A DNA stretch of 64,000 bases from Romeriopsis sp046049545 (GCA_046049545.1 JBJORF010000003.1:19260-83259); one strand, 5' to 3'; positions 45,714 to 55,088 are shown, counted from the stretch's first letter. Notes: generated by a model not told the origin, from the sequence alone. A program made the numbers and translations.

Positions 45714-47725
45714 TAGGATGAACGCCCCGTTAGTTGATCACGCAATTTCCGAATTTTATCGCGGTATTTTGCCGCTTCCTCAAATTCTAAGTTTTTTGCC
45801 GCTTCTTTCATCTGTGCTTCAAATTGCTTAATCAAATCGGGGATGTTTTCTAGGGGGACATCATTAGCTTGAAGGTAGACTTCTTCGAGTTCCTGGGCAT
45901 TTAAGCGACGGGAAACATCCAAGAAACTGAGGATCGCATTGCTGGATTTTTTGACGATCGCGGTGGGGGTGATGCCATGCTTCTCGTTATAGGCGATCTG
46001 GACACGGCGACGATCTTCGGTGACTTGAATCGCTTTGGCCATGCTGTCGGTCATGTTATCGGCATAAAGAATTGCTTGACCTTGGACATGGCGCGCCGCC
46101 CGACCGATCGTCTGGATCAGCGATCGTTCGGCCCGCAAAAAGCCTTCCTTATCCGCATCGAGAATCGCCACCAACGAGACCTCGGGCAAATCTAAGCCTT
46201 CCCGTAGGAGATTTACCCCGATCAAGACATCAAAGAGACCTTCGCGCAGATCTTGAAGAATTTCAATGCGCTCGATCGAATTAATTTCCGAATGCAAATA
46301 GCGGACTTTAACTTTGCGCTCCTGCAAATATTCGGTTAAATCCTCAGCCATACGTTTGGTCAGTGTTGTCACCAATGTGCGCTCGTTGCGCTGACTGCGG
46401 ACTTGGATTTCGCCGAGGAGATCGTCTACTTGGCCTTCCGAGGGCCGCACGAAGATTTCGGGGTCAACCACACCTGTTGGCCGAATTACCTGGTGGACAA
46501 TTTGCGCATTCGATCGTTCAACTTCCCAGTCCCCTGGCGTTGCCGATACGAAAATGCACTGCTTCACCTTTTGCCAGAATTCATCGGCTTTCAGGGGGCG
46601 ATTATCGGCGGCACTGGGCAATCGAAATCCATGATCGATCAAGACTTTTTTGCGCGCTTGGTCGCCATTGTACATTGCCCGAATTTGCGGAATCGTCACG
46701 TGGGATTCATCGATGACCAGCAGCCAGTCGTCCATAGGAAAGTAATCGATTAAACATTCCGGCGGTGCACCTGCTTCCCGGCCTGCCAAGTGGCGCGAGT
46801 AGTTTTCGACACCCTGGCAAAACCCAACTTCCTGAAGCACTTCTAGATCGTAGCGAGTGCGCTGGTCAATGCGTTGGGCTTCTAGCAGTTTGCCTTCGCC
46901 TTCCAATTGCAGTAATCGCTCCTTCAATTCCTCACGAATTGCCTCACAAGCCACGCCAAGACGATCTTCAGGCGTGACAAAGTGACGAGCTGGGTAAATG
47001 TTTACCGCTTCCATGCTCTGCAATGTGGCTCCCGTTAGCGGATCAACGTAGCGAATGGCATCAATCTCATCGCCAAAAAACTCCACCCGAATAATTCGAT
47101 CTTCGTAGGCAGGCCCGATTTCGACGACATCGCCTTTGACCCGGAAGCGGCCGCGCCCGAGGTCTAAGTCATTGCGCGTATATTGGACGGAAACCAAATC
47201 GCGTAAGACCTGGCGCTGATTAATTTCTTCTCCCACCCGCAGCGAAATCGCGGCATTCAAATATTCCGTCGGAATCCCCAAACCATAAATGCAACTGATT
47301 GAAGCAACCACAATCACATCCCGCCGCTCAAATAACGATCGGGTGGCTGAGTGGCGCAACATATCGATTTCTTCATTAATCGATGCGGTTTTTTCAATAA
47401 ATGTATCGGTCACTGGAATATAGGCTTCCGGCTGGTAATAGTCGTAATAACTAATGAAGTATTCCACTGCGTTGTGCGGAAAAAATTCCCGCAACTCATT
47501 GCAGAGCTGCGCCGCCAGCGTTTTGTTGTGGGCCAGGACGAGGGTGGGCTTCTTGACTTCATTGATCACCCGCGCGATCGTGTGGGTCTTACCTGTGCCC
47601 GTTGCACCCAAGAGTGTCTGGTAAGGCTGCCCTGTCTGGATGCCCTTAACCAGGCTTTTAATTGCCTTTGGCTGGTCGCCTTTTGGTTCAAAGGGCGCTT
47701 GAATATTGAAGTCTGACATCGCCAT
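45713..47725 (-). CDS. uvrB: Excinuclease ABC subunit B
   Basis: Damage-recognition helicase of nucleotide excision repair, loaded on DNA by UvrA and then recruiting UvrC. About 670 residues. It carries Walker A LLGATGTGKT, the beta-hairpin region YDYYQPEAYIP, LVIDESHVT (Walker B), ARHVQGQAILYAD near motif VI, and the C-terminal UVR motif NLEFEEAAKYRDKIRKL. ATG 47725 is used; a TTG one codon before and an ATG two codons after are also possible. It is coupled to the antiporter gene through TAGTG. Confidence 0.96.
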   Translation of the reverse strand: MAMSDFNIQAPFEPKGDQPKAIKSLVKGIQTGQPYQTLLGATGTGKTHTIARVINEVKKPTLVLAHNKTLAAQLCNELREFFPHNAVEYFISYYDYYQPEAYIPVTDTFIEKTASINEEIDMLRHSATRSLFERRDVIVVASISCIYGLGIPTEYLNAAISLRVGEEINQRQVLRDLVSVQYTRNDLDLGRGRFRVKGDVVEIGPAYEDRIIRVEFFGDEIDAIRYVDPLTGATLQSMEAVNIYPARHFVTPEDRLGVACEAIREELKERLLQLEGEGKLLEAQRIDQRTRYDLEVLQEVGFCQGVENYSRHLAGREAGAPPECLIDYFPMDDWLLVIDESHVTIPQIRAMYNGDQARKKVLIDHGFRLPSAADNRPLKADEFWQKVKQCIFVSATPGDWEVERSNAQIVHQVIRPTGVVDPEIFVRPSEGQVDDLLGEIQVRSQRNERTLVTTLTKRMAEDLTEYLQERKVKVRYLHSEINSIERIEILQDLREGLFDVLIGVNLLREGLDLPEVSLVAILDADKEGFLRAERSLIQTIGRAARHVQGQAILYADNMTDSMAKAIQVTEDRRRVQIAYNEKHGITPTAIVKKSSNAILSFLDVSRRLNAQELEEVYLQANDVPLENIPDLIKQFEAQMKEAAKNLEFEEAAKYRDKIRKLRDQLTGRSS

Positions 47726-48109
47726 CAACCTAAAACGATAAACCCAGTCTCTATTTTACAAACTGCAATCGCCTGCTTCATCACTTCCATTAAACAAGTG
47801 TGGATCCACATTGCACATCAAGGGTGCTTCAGGATTTTCTGAGGCTTTCCTTGGGGTGTTTTCTCGCTCAAATTCAGACTAATGGCTCAATTCGACCAAT
47901 TGCAGCCCCACCCAAAAGTCAAGGGCGGGGCTGTCCCACGCGTGATGTGATCACCTCAGTTCAGCATTTGGGTACGTTGCTAGGAATCGCATCATCCGCA
48001 TTCATGCATCAGCACGCATTCGATCGATGCCCCAGCATTTGCCAGTTCGAAGTTAGTTCATGGTGTATTCCGCCTCACAAGTCACTATCGCTAGTAGGTA
48101 TTTCGTACA
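47726..48109. other. Divergent gap uvrB/phytochrome-like kinase with a GC hairpin
   Basis: CAGCCCCACCC (47903-47913) pairs with GGGCGGGGCTG (47923-47933), one mismatch, 9-base loop. It has no T-run. No ORF or tRNA was found in the 384 bases. Confidence 0.55.
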
Positions 48110-50941
48110 ATGCACTCCGCTGCCACAAATGATTTCGTCATTTCTGATACTTTTGCACCTAATCATGGGGCGATAACGGCTGCACCCTCAGGCTCGGTTT
48201 CCGTCGATCGCTTACTTCGTCGGATCACCCGCTGTACCCTGCAATCCTTAGCATTGTCCGAAATCTTCCAAATTGCGATCGCGGAAGTGCAGCAGTTTTT
48301 GGCCGTCGATCGAGTCATGCTTTATCAGTTTCAGCCGGATCAAAGTGGTCAGGTGATTGCTGAAAGTCGCTCCGTTAGTGAACGACTGCCTTCACTTCAG
48401 GGATTATATTTTCCTGCGGATGATATTCCCGATGCGGCCCGTGAACTTTTCATCGCTGCGAAGGTTCGGAATGTCGTGGATGTGGCTTCGGGGCAAATTA
48501 GCCAAAGTCGTTTGTACGACCCGGATAGCGGAGAGATTATCCCGGCTGACTGGATCATGCGTCCCCTTGATCCTTGCCATCAAATGTACTTGACAGCGAT
48601 GGGGGTCAAGTCATCCCTGACAGTTCCAGTATTTTATCAAGATCAGCTCTGGGGACTGTTAGTCGTCCATCACGCCCAACCCCGAGAAATTCCGTTTGAT
48701 CAACTCACGGGTGTACAACTTGTGGTAGATCAGTTGGGAATCGCAATTAGCCAATCTCACTATATCCAGCAAGCACAGAAAAAAGCTGAGCGCAAAATTG
48801 TCGCGAACCAAATCACTGCACATTTGGCCAGCCATGTGGAATTTGACTTGCCAAGTACATTAGCCATCATCGTGGAAGCGATTGGGGGGTCTGGAGGACG
48901 ACTTACCCTTGATCCTGAAGCACTCAAAATTGCCATCGGGATGACGGAACCCCTATCGTTGAGCGCGCTCACCTATACCTATGGAAATCAGCCAGTGATG
49001 ACCCACAATCACTTGCCGTTGCTGGAACAGTCACATATCCTTGCATCCCATTTTGAGTCCACTGGCGATCGGCTGTGGGCGATCGATGATGTTTATCAAG
49101 TGAGTGATCTGCGCGTTTTGCAGCCGACCTTTCAGGCAACAGGCATTCGTAGTGTGCTGATTGTACCCATGACCATCCACGTCCATCGAATTGGATACCT
49201 CAGCATTTTCCGCAATGAACTAACGACCGAGAGACTCTGGGCTGGTGAATGTGACCCGGATCAGCGACAAACGATGCCACGCCAGTCCTTTGACATCTGG
49301 CGACAGTCAAAAACAGGGCAGGTTAAACCATGGCTGATCGATGATCAAAAGTTCGCAATTCTGGCAGCAGAAAAAATTGTGCCTGCGATTCATCAGTACG
49401 AATTGCATCAGCAAGTGTATCGCTTAAATCATCGTTTGGAGAATCAGATTCATGAACGAACATTTGCGCTACAGCAATCGATCGGACAACAGCAAATGCT
49501 ATTCGACGTAGTGACAAAAATGCGCCAGTCCTTAGATCTCGATCAGATCTTGGGAACGGTCACTCAGGAAGTGCGGCGATTGTTGCAAGCCGATCGCGTT
49601 GGGATCTATGCTTTTGACCCGGCGCGCAATTTTAACGATGGTGTGTTTGTTGCTGAAGCAGTACTACCAGAATTTCCAGCGGCGATGTCAGTGCCAGTGC
49701 ATGACCATTGTTTCGGCGAGGAGTATGCGCCGTTCTATCAACAAGGTCGTGTCTCAGCTTTAGCCGATATTCAGCAGGCAGGGCTACAGGACTGTTATCG
49801 GGAGGTACTAGAGCAGTTTCACATTAAAGCGTCACTCGTCGCGCCGATTCTCAAAGGCGATCAGCTATGGGGGTTATTTTGCGTACATCACTGTCAAAAG
49901 GCTTATCAATGGCAATCGGCAGAAATTGATTTTGTGCAACAGGTTGCAGCGCAGGTCAGTATTGCGCTGGAGCAGGCGGATTTGCTTCAGCAGAAACAGC
50001 AGCATGCCGAACAGTTAGCCACGACAGTTGAAACCTTAAAGCAAGTTCAATTACAACTCATCCAGACGGAAAAAATGTCAAGTTTGGGGCAGTTAGTCGC
50101 CGGGGTTGCGCATGAAGTCAACAATCCAATTAATTTCATTCACGGCAATCTCAAGCATGTCAGCAATTATGCTCAATCATTACTCAGTCTTGCCAAGATC
50201 GTTCAAGCACGCTATGCCGAAACTGATTCGGAAATTCAGGAACTCATCGAGGAAATCGACTTGGATTTTGTGTATGCGGATTTGCAGAAGCTGTTGACAT
50301 CGATGAATCATGGAACGCAACGCATTCAAGAAATTGTCTCATCGCTCAAAAACTTCTCGCGACTTGATCAAGCGGCAATGAAATCAGTAGATATCCATGA
50401 AGGTTTAGAAAGCACATTATTGATTTTGCAACATCGCTTGAAAACTGACAAAACTGGCAAATCACCTGAAATTAAGGTGATTAAGCAATATGGTGAGCTG
50501 CCGTTGGTCGAGTGTTATGTGAGTCAGCTGAACCAGGTGTTTATGAACCTGATTTCTAATGCGATCGATGCGGTTCATCAGCGCAGCGCAGAGGACGAAT
50601 CGATTACTCCAACGATCACGATTATGACAGAGCCCTGTGATAACGGATCGATTGCGATTCACATCAGTGACAACGGGCTAGGGATGGAAGCAACTGTTCA
50701 AGGGAAAATTTTTGATCCCTTTTACACCACAAAACCTGTGGGCCAAGGTACGGGTCTCGGGCTATCAATTAGCTATCAGATTATTCATGAGCGACATCAT
50801 GGCTTGCTCCGCTGTGCATCGCAACCCGGTCAGGGATGCACCTTTACGATCGAGATTCCCATGATTGGCAAGACTGAAGCAGAAACGAATCTGGTGCTAA
50901 ATCCAGCCCAATCTCATCCGTTTGCAAGGCGACTTGCCTAA
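48110..50941 (+). CDS. Phytochrome-like (PAS-less) histidine kinase with three GAF-type domains
   Basis: A 943-residue cytoplasmic protein with no N-terminal PAS domain, like knotless Cph2-type phytochromes. GAF1 has PADDIP (102-107) and a Cys-His pair at 156-157 (DPCHQMYLTAMGV), consistent with bilin attachment. The next domain has LSIFRNELTTERLWAGE and PRQSF (390-394), resembling a PHY tongue. GAF3 has DHCF (532-535, a DXCF motif) and Cys562-Tyr563 where His is usual. A coiled coil leads to HisKA (H668 in AGVAHEVNNP), then HATPase with NLISNAIDAV, GTGLGLSISYQI. Bilin binding is inferred from the motifs. Its stop overlaps the convergent lipoprotein gene. Confidence 0.88.
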   Translation: MHSAATNDFVISDTFAPNHGAITAAPSGSVSVDRLLRRITRCTLQSLALSEIFQIAIAEVQQFLAVDRVMLYQFQPDQSGQVIAESRSVSERLPSLQGLYFPADDIPDAARELFIAAKVRNVVDVASGQISQSRLYDPDSGEIIPADWIMRPLDPCHQMYLTAMGVKSSLTVPVFYQDQLWGLLVVHHAQPREIPFDQLTGVQLVVDQLGIAISQSHYIQQAQKKAERKIVANQITAHLASHVEFDLPSTLAIIVEAIGGSGGRLTLDPEALKIAIGMTEPLSLSALTYTYGNQPVMTHNHLPLLEQSHILASHFESTGDRLWAIDDVYQVSDLRVLQPTFQATGIRSVLIVPMTIHVHRIGYLSIFRNELTTERLWAGECDPDQRQTMPRQSFDIWRQSKTGQVKPWLIDDQKFAILAAEKIVPAIHQYELHQQVYRLNHRLENQIHERTFALQQSIGQQQMLFDVVTKMRQSLDLDQILGTVTQEVRRLLQADRVGIYAFDPARNFNDGVFVAEAVLPEFPAAMSVPVHDHCFGEEYAPFYQQGRVSALADIQQAGLQDCYREVLEQFHIKASLVAPILKGDQLWGLFCVHHCQKAYQWQSAEIDFVQQVAAQVSIALEQADLLQQKQQHAEQLATTVETLKQVQLQLIQTEKMSSLGQLVAGVAHEVNNPINFIHGNLKHVSNYAQSLLSLAKIVQARYAETDSEIQELIEEIDLDFVYADLQKLLTSMNHGTQRIQEIVSSLKNFSRLDQAAMKSVDIHEGLESTLLILQHRLKTDKTGKSPEIKVIKQYGELPLVECYVSQLNQVFMNLISNAIDAVHQRSAEDESITPTITIMTEPCDNGSIAIHISDNGLGMEATVQGKIFDPFYTTKPVGQGTGLGLSISYQIIHERHHGLLRCASQPGQGCTFTIEIPMIGKTEAETNLVLNPAQSHPFARRLA

Positions 50942-51912
50942 CGCCGTTTGCCGCCCGATCGTATCCGACTGCCGCCACTACTCCCAAAGCCTGTCGATCG
51001 CCGCTGATTGCCGATTGAGGGACTCTTGTAGGTCTTGCCCGTGCGGCGCAAATCACTACTCCCAAAGCCTGACCCCGTCGATCGACGCGGTTCATTTTGA
51101 TTGAAAGTTGCTTTTGGGGTAGCGCTGGGGGTGGTCTTCACCGCAGTGGTGCCCCCGATCGGGCGGGTGACGCGCGAACCAAACTGGCTGGGAGTATTGC
51201 GCAATTGGCCCGTGGTGCGGAAGTTGGTGCGGTTGCGTTCGACCATGGGCGGCTCGTTGTAGCGACTGCGATACTGCCCGATCGCGTCGTCGTAGCGATT
51301 GCCATAGCCGCCATAGCCAAATAGACCGCCGCGATCGTAGCGGGGCGGCATGTAGTATTGCGGACGAAAGAGCATGTTACCGATCGCCTGACCCGCAATA
51401 TTTCCGGCCAAAGACCCAAAGAACGGCGACCAGAAGCTGGATTCGCGCCGTACCACAACGGTTTCACGATTTCCGGTTTGAGGATTAGTTTGGACTTCGG
51501 TGACGTTGTGGGTGTATTCGATTTTGAAGTCCTCTGTGAGGTAAAGTGTCGGTTCGCCGTTTTCTACTTTGACGTAACTTTTTTCACCCGCTTTAATTTG
51601 CTCGTCGGTGAGTCGCGCCATTTTGACTTCACTGAGCTGCACCGTCGCATCCATGCCCGCTGGCGTATTTAGCAGCATCAATGTATAGTCGCCGCTGCCG
51701 TCATCATAGCTGGCTTGTTGCAAGGGATATTGCCCATCCTGGAGCTTCTGGGCGGGCGCTTGGGCTTGATCGCGGACGATCGCCGGGGGATTGGCCTGAC
51801 TATTGGGCTGAACAGGCGGTGCTTCAGCATTGCCGCAGCCCCAGAGGGGTACGAGCAGTAGGGTGGCAATGCCGAGGCGTTGGGTGAGCGTCGAGAATTT
51901 TGATGGGGTCAT
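50938..51912 (-). CDS. Lipoprotein of unknown function
   Basis: A 324-residue protein. The leader LGIATLLLVPLWGC ends in a lipobox (LWGC, Cys26), so it is lipid-anchored. A proline/glutamine spacer is followed by a globular part (TLMLLNTPAGMDATVQLSEV, LYLTEDFKIEYTHNVTEVQ), a short hydrophobic stretch (FFGSLAGNIAGQAIGNMLF), and a Gly/Tyr/Arg-rich tail ending RSGGKRR. I do not recognise the family. Its last 4 bases overlap the end of the phytochrome-like kinase. Confidence 0.78.
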   Translation of the reverse strand: MTPSKFSTLTQRLGIATLLLVPLWGCGNAEAPPVQPNSQANPPAIVRDQAQAPAQKLQDGQYPLQQASYDDGSGDYTLMLLNTPAGMDATVQLSEVKMARLTDEQIKAGEKSYVKVENGEPTLYLTEDFKIEYTHNVTEVQTNPQTGNRETVVVRRESSFWSPFFGSLAGNIAGQAIGNMLFRPQYYMPPRYDRGGLFGYGGYGNRYDDAIGQYRSRYNEPPMVERNRTNFRTTGQLRNTPSQFGSRVTRPIGGTTAVKTTPSATPKATFNQNEPRRSTGSGFGSSDLRRTGKTYKSPSIGNQRRSTGFGSSGGSRIRSGGKRR

Positions 51913-51950
51913 GGTTTTGTGCGGAAAGTCTACAGTGAATGCGAACGCGA

Positions 51951-51988
51951 GGTATCGGGTTACAGCGGTATCGGGTTACAGCGGTATC
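51951..51988 (-). repeat. 16-bp tandem repeat containing the DUF1517 stop codon
   Basis: GGTATCGGGTTACAGC occurs at 51951-51966 and 51967-51982, with a partial copy to 51988. The stop codon of the DUF1517 gene (51976-51978) is in the second unit, and its last codons are encoded by the repeat. Confidence 0.85.
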
Positions 51989-52575
51989 AGCTCGGGGAAG
52001 TTCTCTAGCAGTTGGTCGCTGGTGAGCACATCGCCGTAGGCCGCTGGTGAGAAATGCACTTGAATTGCCCGTAGTCGCCGCTGGGAATGCAATCCCGCGA
52101 TCGTGGGTAAAGCCGCTTTGATTGCGCTAATCGAGGTGAGGTCGGTTTCCAGTTGTGGACATTCACCTTCAGCGGCGATCGTAATCATGACGACGAGGTT
52201 CTGTACCGGGGCGATCGACAGGGTTTCATCCTCCGGCGGCGCATCGAATTCGTTGCCGCTGAGGTAGCGCTGCCCGGAATCCATGAACAGTTGATTCACA
52301 TAATCATCGGCCTCACCTTCGTCCCAGACAACATCGCCTTCATTAGCGGCGCTTTGCCAGTAGGGTTCGTACCGTAAGAGACCCGTACAGATTTCGATCA
52401 AGCCTTCGCCGAGCACTTGCAGGTCGCCATCACTGTTGATCGCATCCCGGCCCGCTTGATTGAGTACGCCGAGCAAGGGTGCAACTTCATCGCCCGCGAG
52501 ATGCAGGAAGAAGCGACTGACGACCAGCCGTGTTTTGCCCGTAAATTGGTTGAAGCGATCGCTGAGGGATGCCAC
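51976..52575 (-). CDS. DUF1517 protein
   Basis: A 199-residue protein. The pattern NLVVMITIAAEGECPQLETDL, ALPTIAGLHSQRRLRAIQVH and the ending LTSDQLLENFPELIPL match DUF1517, a family found in cyanobacteria and chloroplasts without a defined function. No membrane helix is visible, unlike the longer family members, so this is the short soluble form. The last codons come from a tandem repeat. Confidence 0.82.
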   Translation of the reverse strand: MASLSDRFNQFTGKTRLVVSRFFLHLAGDEVAPLLGVLNQAGRDAINSDGDLQVLGEGLIEICTGLLRYEPYWQSAANEGDVVWDEGEADDYVNQLFMDSGQRYLSGNEFDAPPEDETLSIAPVQNLVVMITIAAEGECPQLETDLTSISAIKAALPTIAGLHSQRRLRAIQVHFSPAAYGDVLTSDQLLENFPELIPL

Positions 52576-53084
52576 AGGGAAGTCCTACCTTCAGAAAATA
52601 ATGCCGTCTACTCATTGTTCTACCGTATATTTTAGGTGATTTTCCTGGAGGACAACCCTATCTTAAGGTTGGGGTTCCCGACTCGGCCTTTAGGAACATT
52701 TTTTCAGGCGCGATCGGAGACCGAAGAAGATTCGGGAGATCATAAGAGTGACGGCGATCGTTACTTTGAATTCAAAGTTGGCTCACGGTTCATTAGCACT
52801 TTTCGCGGTCGCTTCAAAAACTTCGTTGTTGATGTTAATCGCACGGCTTATCGTGGCTTTAAATTCTTCAAAGACTATAGGAGAGTGTTCCGAATTTGGT
52901 CTAAATCAAAAATCGAGTCAGTCCTAGCAGAACTTTCAGCTTGACTTACACAAAAATGCGAACGCTCTCGTAAATTAATTTGTTATGGAGAATCGCTACC
53001 CCCTAAGGGCAGGACTTCTAAATCTTAGGCGGATTGTGCAAAAATTGGATTAGCCCAATTTTAAAATCAAGTCAATATCGCATA
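52576..53084. other. Gap (509 bases) with one doubtful reading frame
   Basis: A GTG-started frame of 102 codons at 52636-52944 is open but is not recognised. A hairpin AAAATTGG/CCAATTTT lies near 53040-53061. No RNA gene was seen. Confidence 0.45.
52636..52944 (+). CDS. Doubtful hypothetical protein
   Basis: A 102-residue frame starting with GTG, MIFLEDNPILRLGFPTRPLG, rich in Phe, Arg and Lys in its second half (FEFKVGSRFISTFRGRFKNF). No homology, signal or domain is recognised and there is no clear ribosome-binding site. It is listed only because no better reading exists on either strand. Confidence 0.25.
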   Translation: MIFLEDNPILRLGFPTRPLGTFFQARSETEEDSGDHKSDGDRYFEFKVGSRFISTFRGRFKNFVVDVNRTAYRGFKFFKDYRRVFRIWSKSKIESVLAELSA

Positions 53085-53393
53085 ATGAGTCAGCCATTAA
53101 TCGCATTTATCCAAACTCTTTTTAGCAATCCCCCCATTCCCTATAACCCCGCCAACCAGACGCTTAAAGGCTGGATGCTCTATTGCCTACGCGATCGGGG
53201 GTTGAAGGTCGATACCGTTGTGAATAATGCCGACTTTGAAGTTCAGTCGAAGGTGGGGAATTGTCGATTTAAAGTGACCACCGCTGGTCAACCGCTTGAT
53301 CCCGCTATCGCTTGGATTGTCGCGGATGCAGATGGGCAACGGGCAACTGTGATTCCCGCTCAACCGGAGACAGCAACAGTCCCCGAGCCATAA
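53085..53393 (+). CDS. Hypothetical protein
   Basis: A 102-residue soluble protein beginning MSQPLIAFIQTLFSNPPIPY. Later parts read LKGWMLYCLRDRGLKVDTVV, FEVQSKVGNCRFKVTTAGQP and WIVADADGQRATVIPA. I do not recognise a family, and there are no catalytic motifs I can point to. ATG 53085 is used over an in-frame TTG/ATG region 17 codons upstream because the local composition changes there. Confidence 0.6.
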   Translation: MSQPLIAFIQTLFSNPPIPYNPANQTLKGWMLYCLRDRGLKVDTVVNNADFEVQSKVGNCRFKVTTAGQPLDPAIAWIVADADGQRATVIPAQPETATVPEP

Positions 53394-53563
53394 TCACCCC
53401 CGAGAAATGATCTTTGATTGCTGATTGTTACGGACTGCAACCAATCCTAATGTGAATGCAACCTTAAAGGAATGCTAAAGCCCGATGCGGATCAGGCCCC
53501 ATTTGTGCCAGAATGATTCGCAAGTGAGGAGTTTCATAAACTGCGCTGTTTCGCGAGTGCCTT

Positions 53564-53833
53564 ATGAAATTCAAGATATTTACTTTGCTGTTGAGTCCGT
53601 TGATTGCTGCGCTGGTTGGCATGACTCCTGTTCTCGGGAAGTCATCCGATCCAATGGTCAAAAAATCCTCCCCACCCACCTCAACGATCGCGATGCAACC
53701 GGAGCTAGCGGCTGCGCCTCCCGCTGCGCCAACACCCGATCTGCGCTGGCTGGGATATGGTTTGTTTCTTTTGCAGATTGGGTGGATACCTTTGCAGTTT
53801 GTGAAGGTTCAAGCCATTCGATTAGATGAGTGA
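53564..53833 (+). CDS. Small secreted or membrane protein
   Basis: An 89-residue protein. The start MKFKIFTLLLSPLIAALVG is a signal peptide or anchor, and the C-terminal LRWLGYGLFLLQIGWIPLQF is a second hydrophobic helix. The middle is rich in Pro, Ala and Ser (STIAMQPELAAAPPAAPTP). No family is recognised. It is convergent with the PRC-barrel gene across a strong inverted repeat. Confidence 0.6.
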   Translation: MKFKIFTLLLSPLIAALVGMTPVLGKSSDPMVKKSSPPTSTIAMQPELAAAPPAAPTPDLRWLGYGLFLLQIGWIPLQFVKVQAIRLDE

Positions 53834-53835
53834 TT

Positions 53836-53912
53836 GGGCTTCAGCTAGCTGAAACCCAATCAAGCCAATGTTGCGGGCTTCAGCTAGCTCCGACTGCAAC
53901 ATTGACTTGATT
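53836..53912. repeat. Nested inverted repeats between convergent genes
   Basis: A 22-base palindrome (GGGCTTCAGCTAGCTGAAACCC at 53836-53857; ends GGG/CCC) is followed by a larger repeat whose arms 53858-53874 and 53896-53912 match over 17 bases with one mismatch. GGGCTTCAGCTAGCT recurs inside the loop. It probably stops transcription from both sides. Confidence 0.7.
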
Positions 53913-53925
53913 TACTCAGCATTGA

Positions 53926-54981
53926 CTATTCTTCAAACTCCGGTTCCGGTTGTTTTACGGGTTCGGGAATCGTGAAGGCTTGCGGTTGAAAGTCTTTTGG
54001 AGCACTGCTTTGGTCAGCCGTAGACCAGGGATCGGCATCAGCCGTCGGGGCCGTTGGCCCAGCGATCGGGGCGGCTGGGGGCGGTGCATCGACGGTTGTT
54101 TCCACTACTTCCGCATATTCGACATCCTGCACATCATTACGATGGTCGCCGACCGACCGGAGGTCATCGGCAGCGAAGGGTTCGGGGTAGCCGGATGCGG
54201 ATTCGTAGTTATCGGTCCAATCTTCTTCCTGACGCATTTGCTGTTGGACAGGACGCTGTTGCGGGGGAAGCACTTCGACGCGCTCGGGTTCGCGCTCCCA
54301 ATTGTCTTCGTCCCAAGTCTCTTCAATGTCATCCGGATCGGGCCGTCGCTGGGCGGGGGGCGGCATGGGAACGCGGGTCGCTGAAGGCAGCTGGTTTTCG
54401 GGTCGGACAATGGGTGGCGGCTGAAAAGCATTATCTTTTTCCCAAGGTGCACCGCCGATGCCGACCTGTTCAAGCAGGCCGATCGTCAACTGGCTGAGCC
54501 GTTCTTCCGCCCCTTCATAGACAATCAAGCGATCGGGGCCGCTACTCACAATTTCCTCAATCGGCAGTTCGTAGGTGCTGAGCACGCGATCGGGGATCAA
54601 GGGATAGCCAAAGGTCGCAATGGTCAGTGACGCGAGCTTCCCGGTATCGACATCGAACTTAAAGCCCCGAACTTTACCGAGTACTTCACCCGTTTCGGTA
54701 ATTACTTCGCAGTTAATCAAGCTGTTGTAGCGACCGGTATCAAGGCTTTCGACCGCGTCATCATTTTCGACCAGGATCACATCACCAATCTGGCGGACAC
54801 TGGTGAGCCGCATCTCTTGGGGCGTGCCGTAGAACAAATTGGGCCGCAGGCTCATCGCCACAACTTCCTGGCTATCAACATCGACCCAAAGCTGGCTAAT
54901 CACCCCTAAGCGCTTGCCAGTGGTGCGGGTAATCACTTGGGTGCCCAGAAGGTCGGCGCGCTGACGATACTCTGCACTCAT
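53926..54981 (-). CDS. PRC-barrel domain protein
   Basis: About 351 residues. Two PRC-barrel-like units are visible: LLGTQVITRTTGKRLGVISQ with LWVDVDSQEVVAMSL, then NCEVITETGEVLGKVRGFKF with VDTGKLASLTIATFGYP. After about residue 190 the chain becomes acidic, proline-rich and disordered (DPDDIEETWDEDNWEREPER). PRC barrels bind protein or RNA partners at the photosynthetic or ribosomal machinery; which applies here is unknown. ATG 54981 is chosen since the frame upstream (to 55161) overlaps lnt by 73 bases. Confidence 0.8.
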   Translation of the reverse strand: MSAEYRQRADLLGTQVITRTTGKRLGVISQLWVDVDSQEVVAMSLRPNLFYGTPQEMRLTSVRQIGDVILVENDDAVESLDTGRYNSLINCEVITETGEVLGKVRGFKFDVDTGKLASLTIATFGYPLIPDRVLSTYELPIEEIVSSGPDRLIVYEGAEERLSQLTIGLLEQVGIGGAPWEKDNAFQPPPIVRPENQLPSATRVPMPPPAQRRPDPDDIEETWDEDNWEREPERVEVLPPQQRPVQQQMRQEEDWTDNYESASGYPEPFAADDLRSVGDHRNDVQDVEYAEVVETTVDAPPPAAPIAGPTAPTADADPWSTADQSSAPKDFQPQAFTIPEPVKQPEPEFEE

Positions 54982-55088
54982 GCTCGTTGGCAATCCTCGA
55001 TCGATGGTCAAATTCTGCTTCAGTGTATCAAACTGTGATCTGGCTAGCGCATTTCGGCGAGGTGCGGGTTGCCGATTGTTACGAGTGA

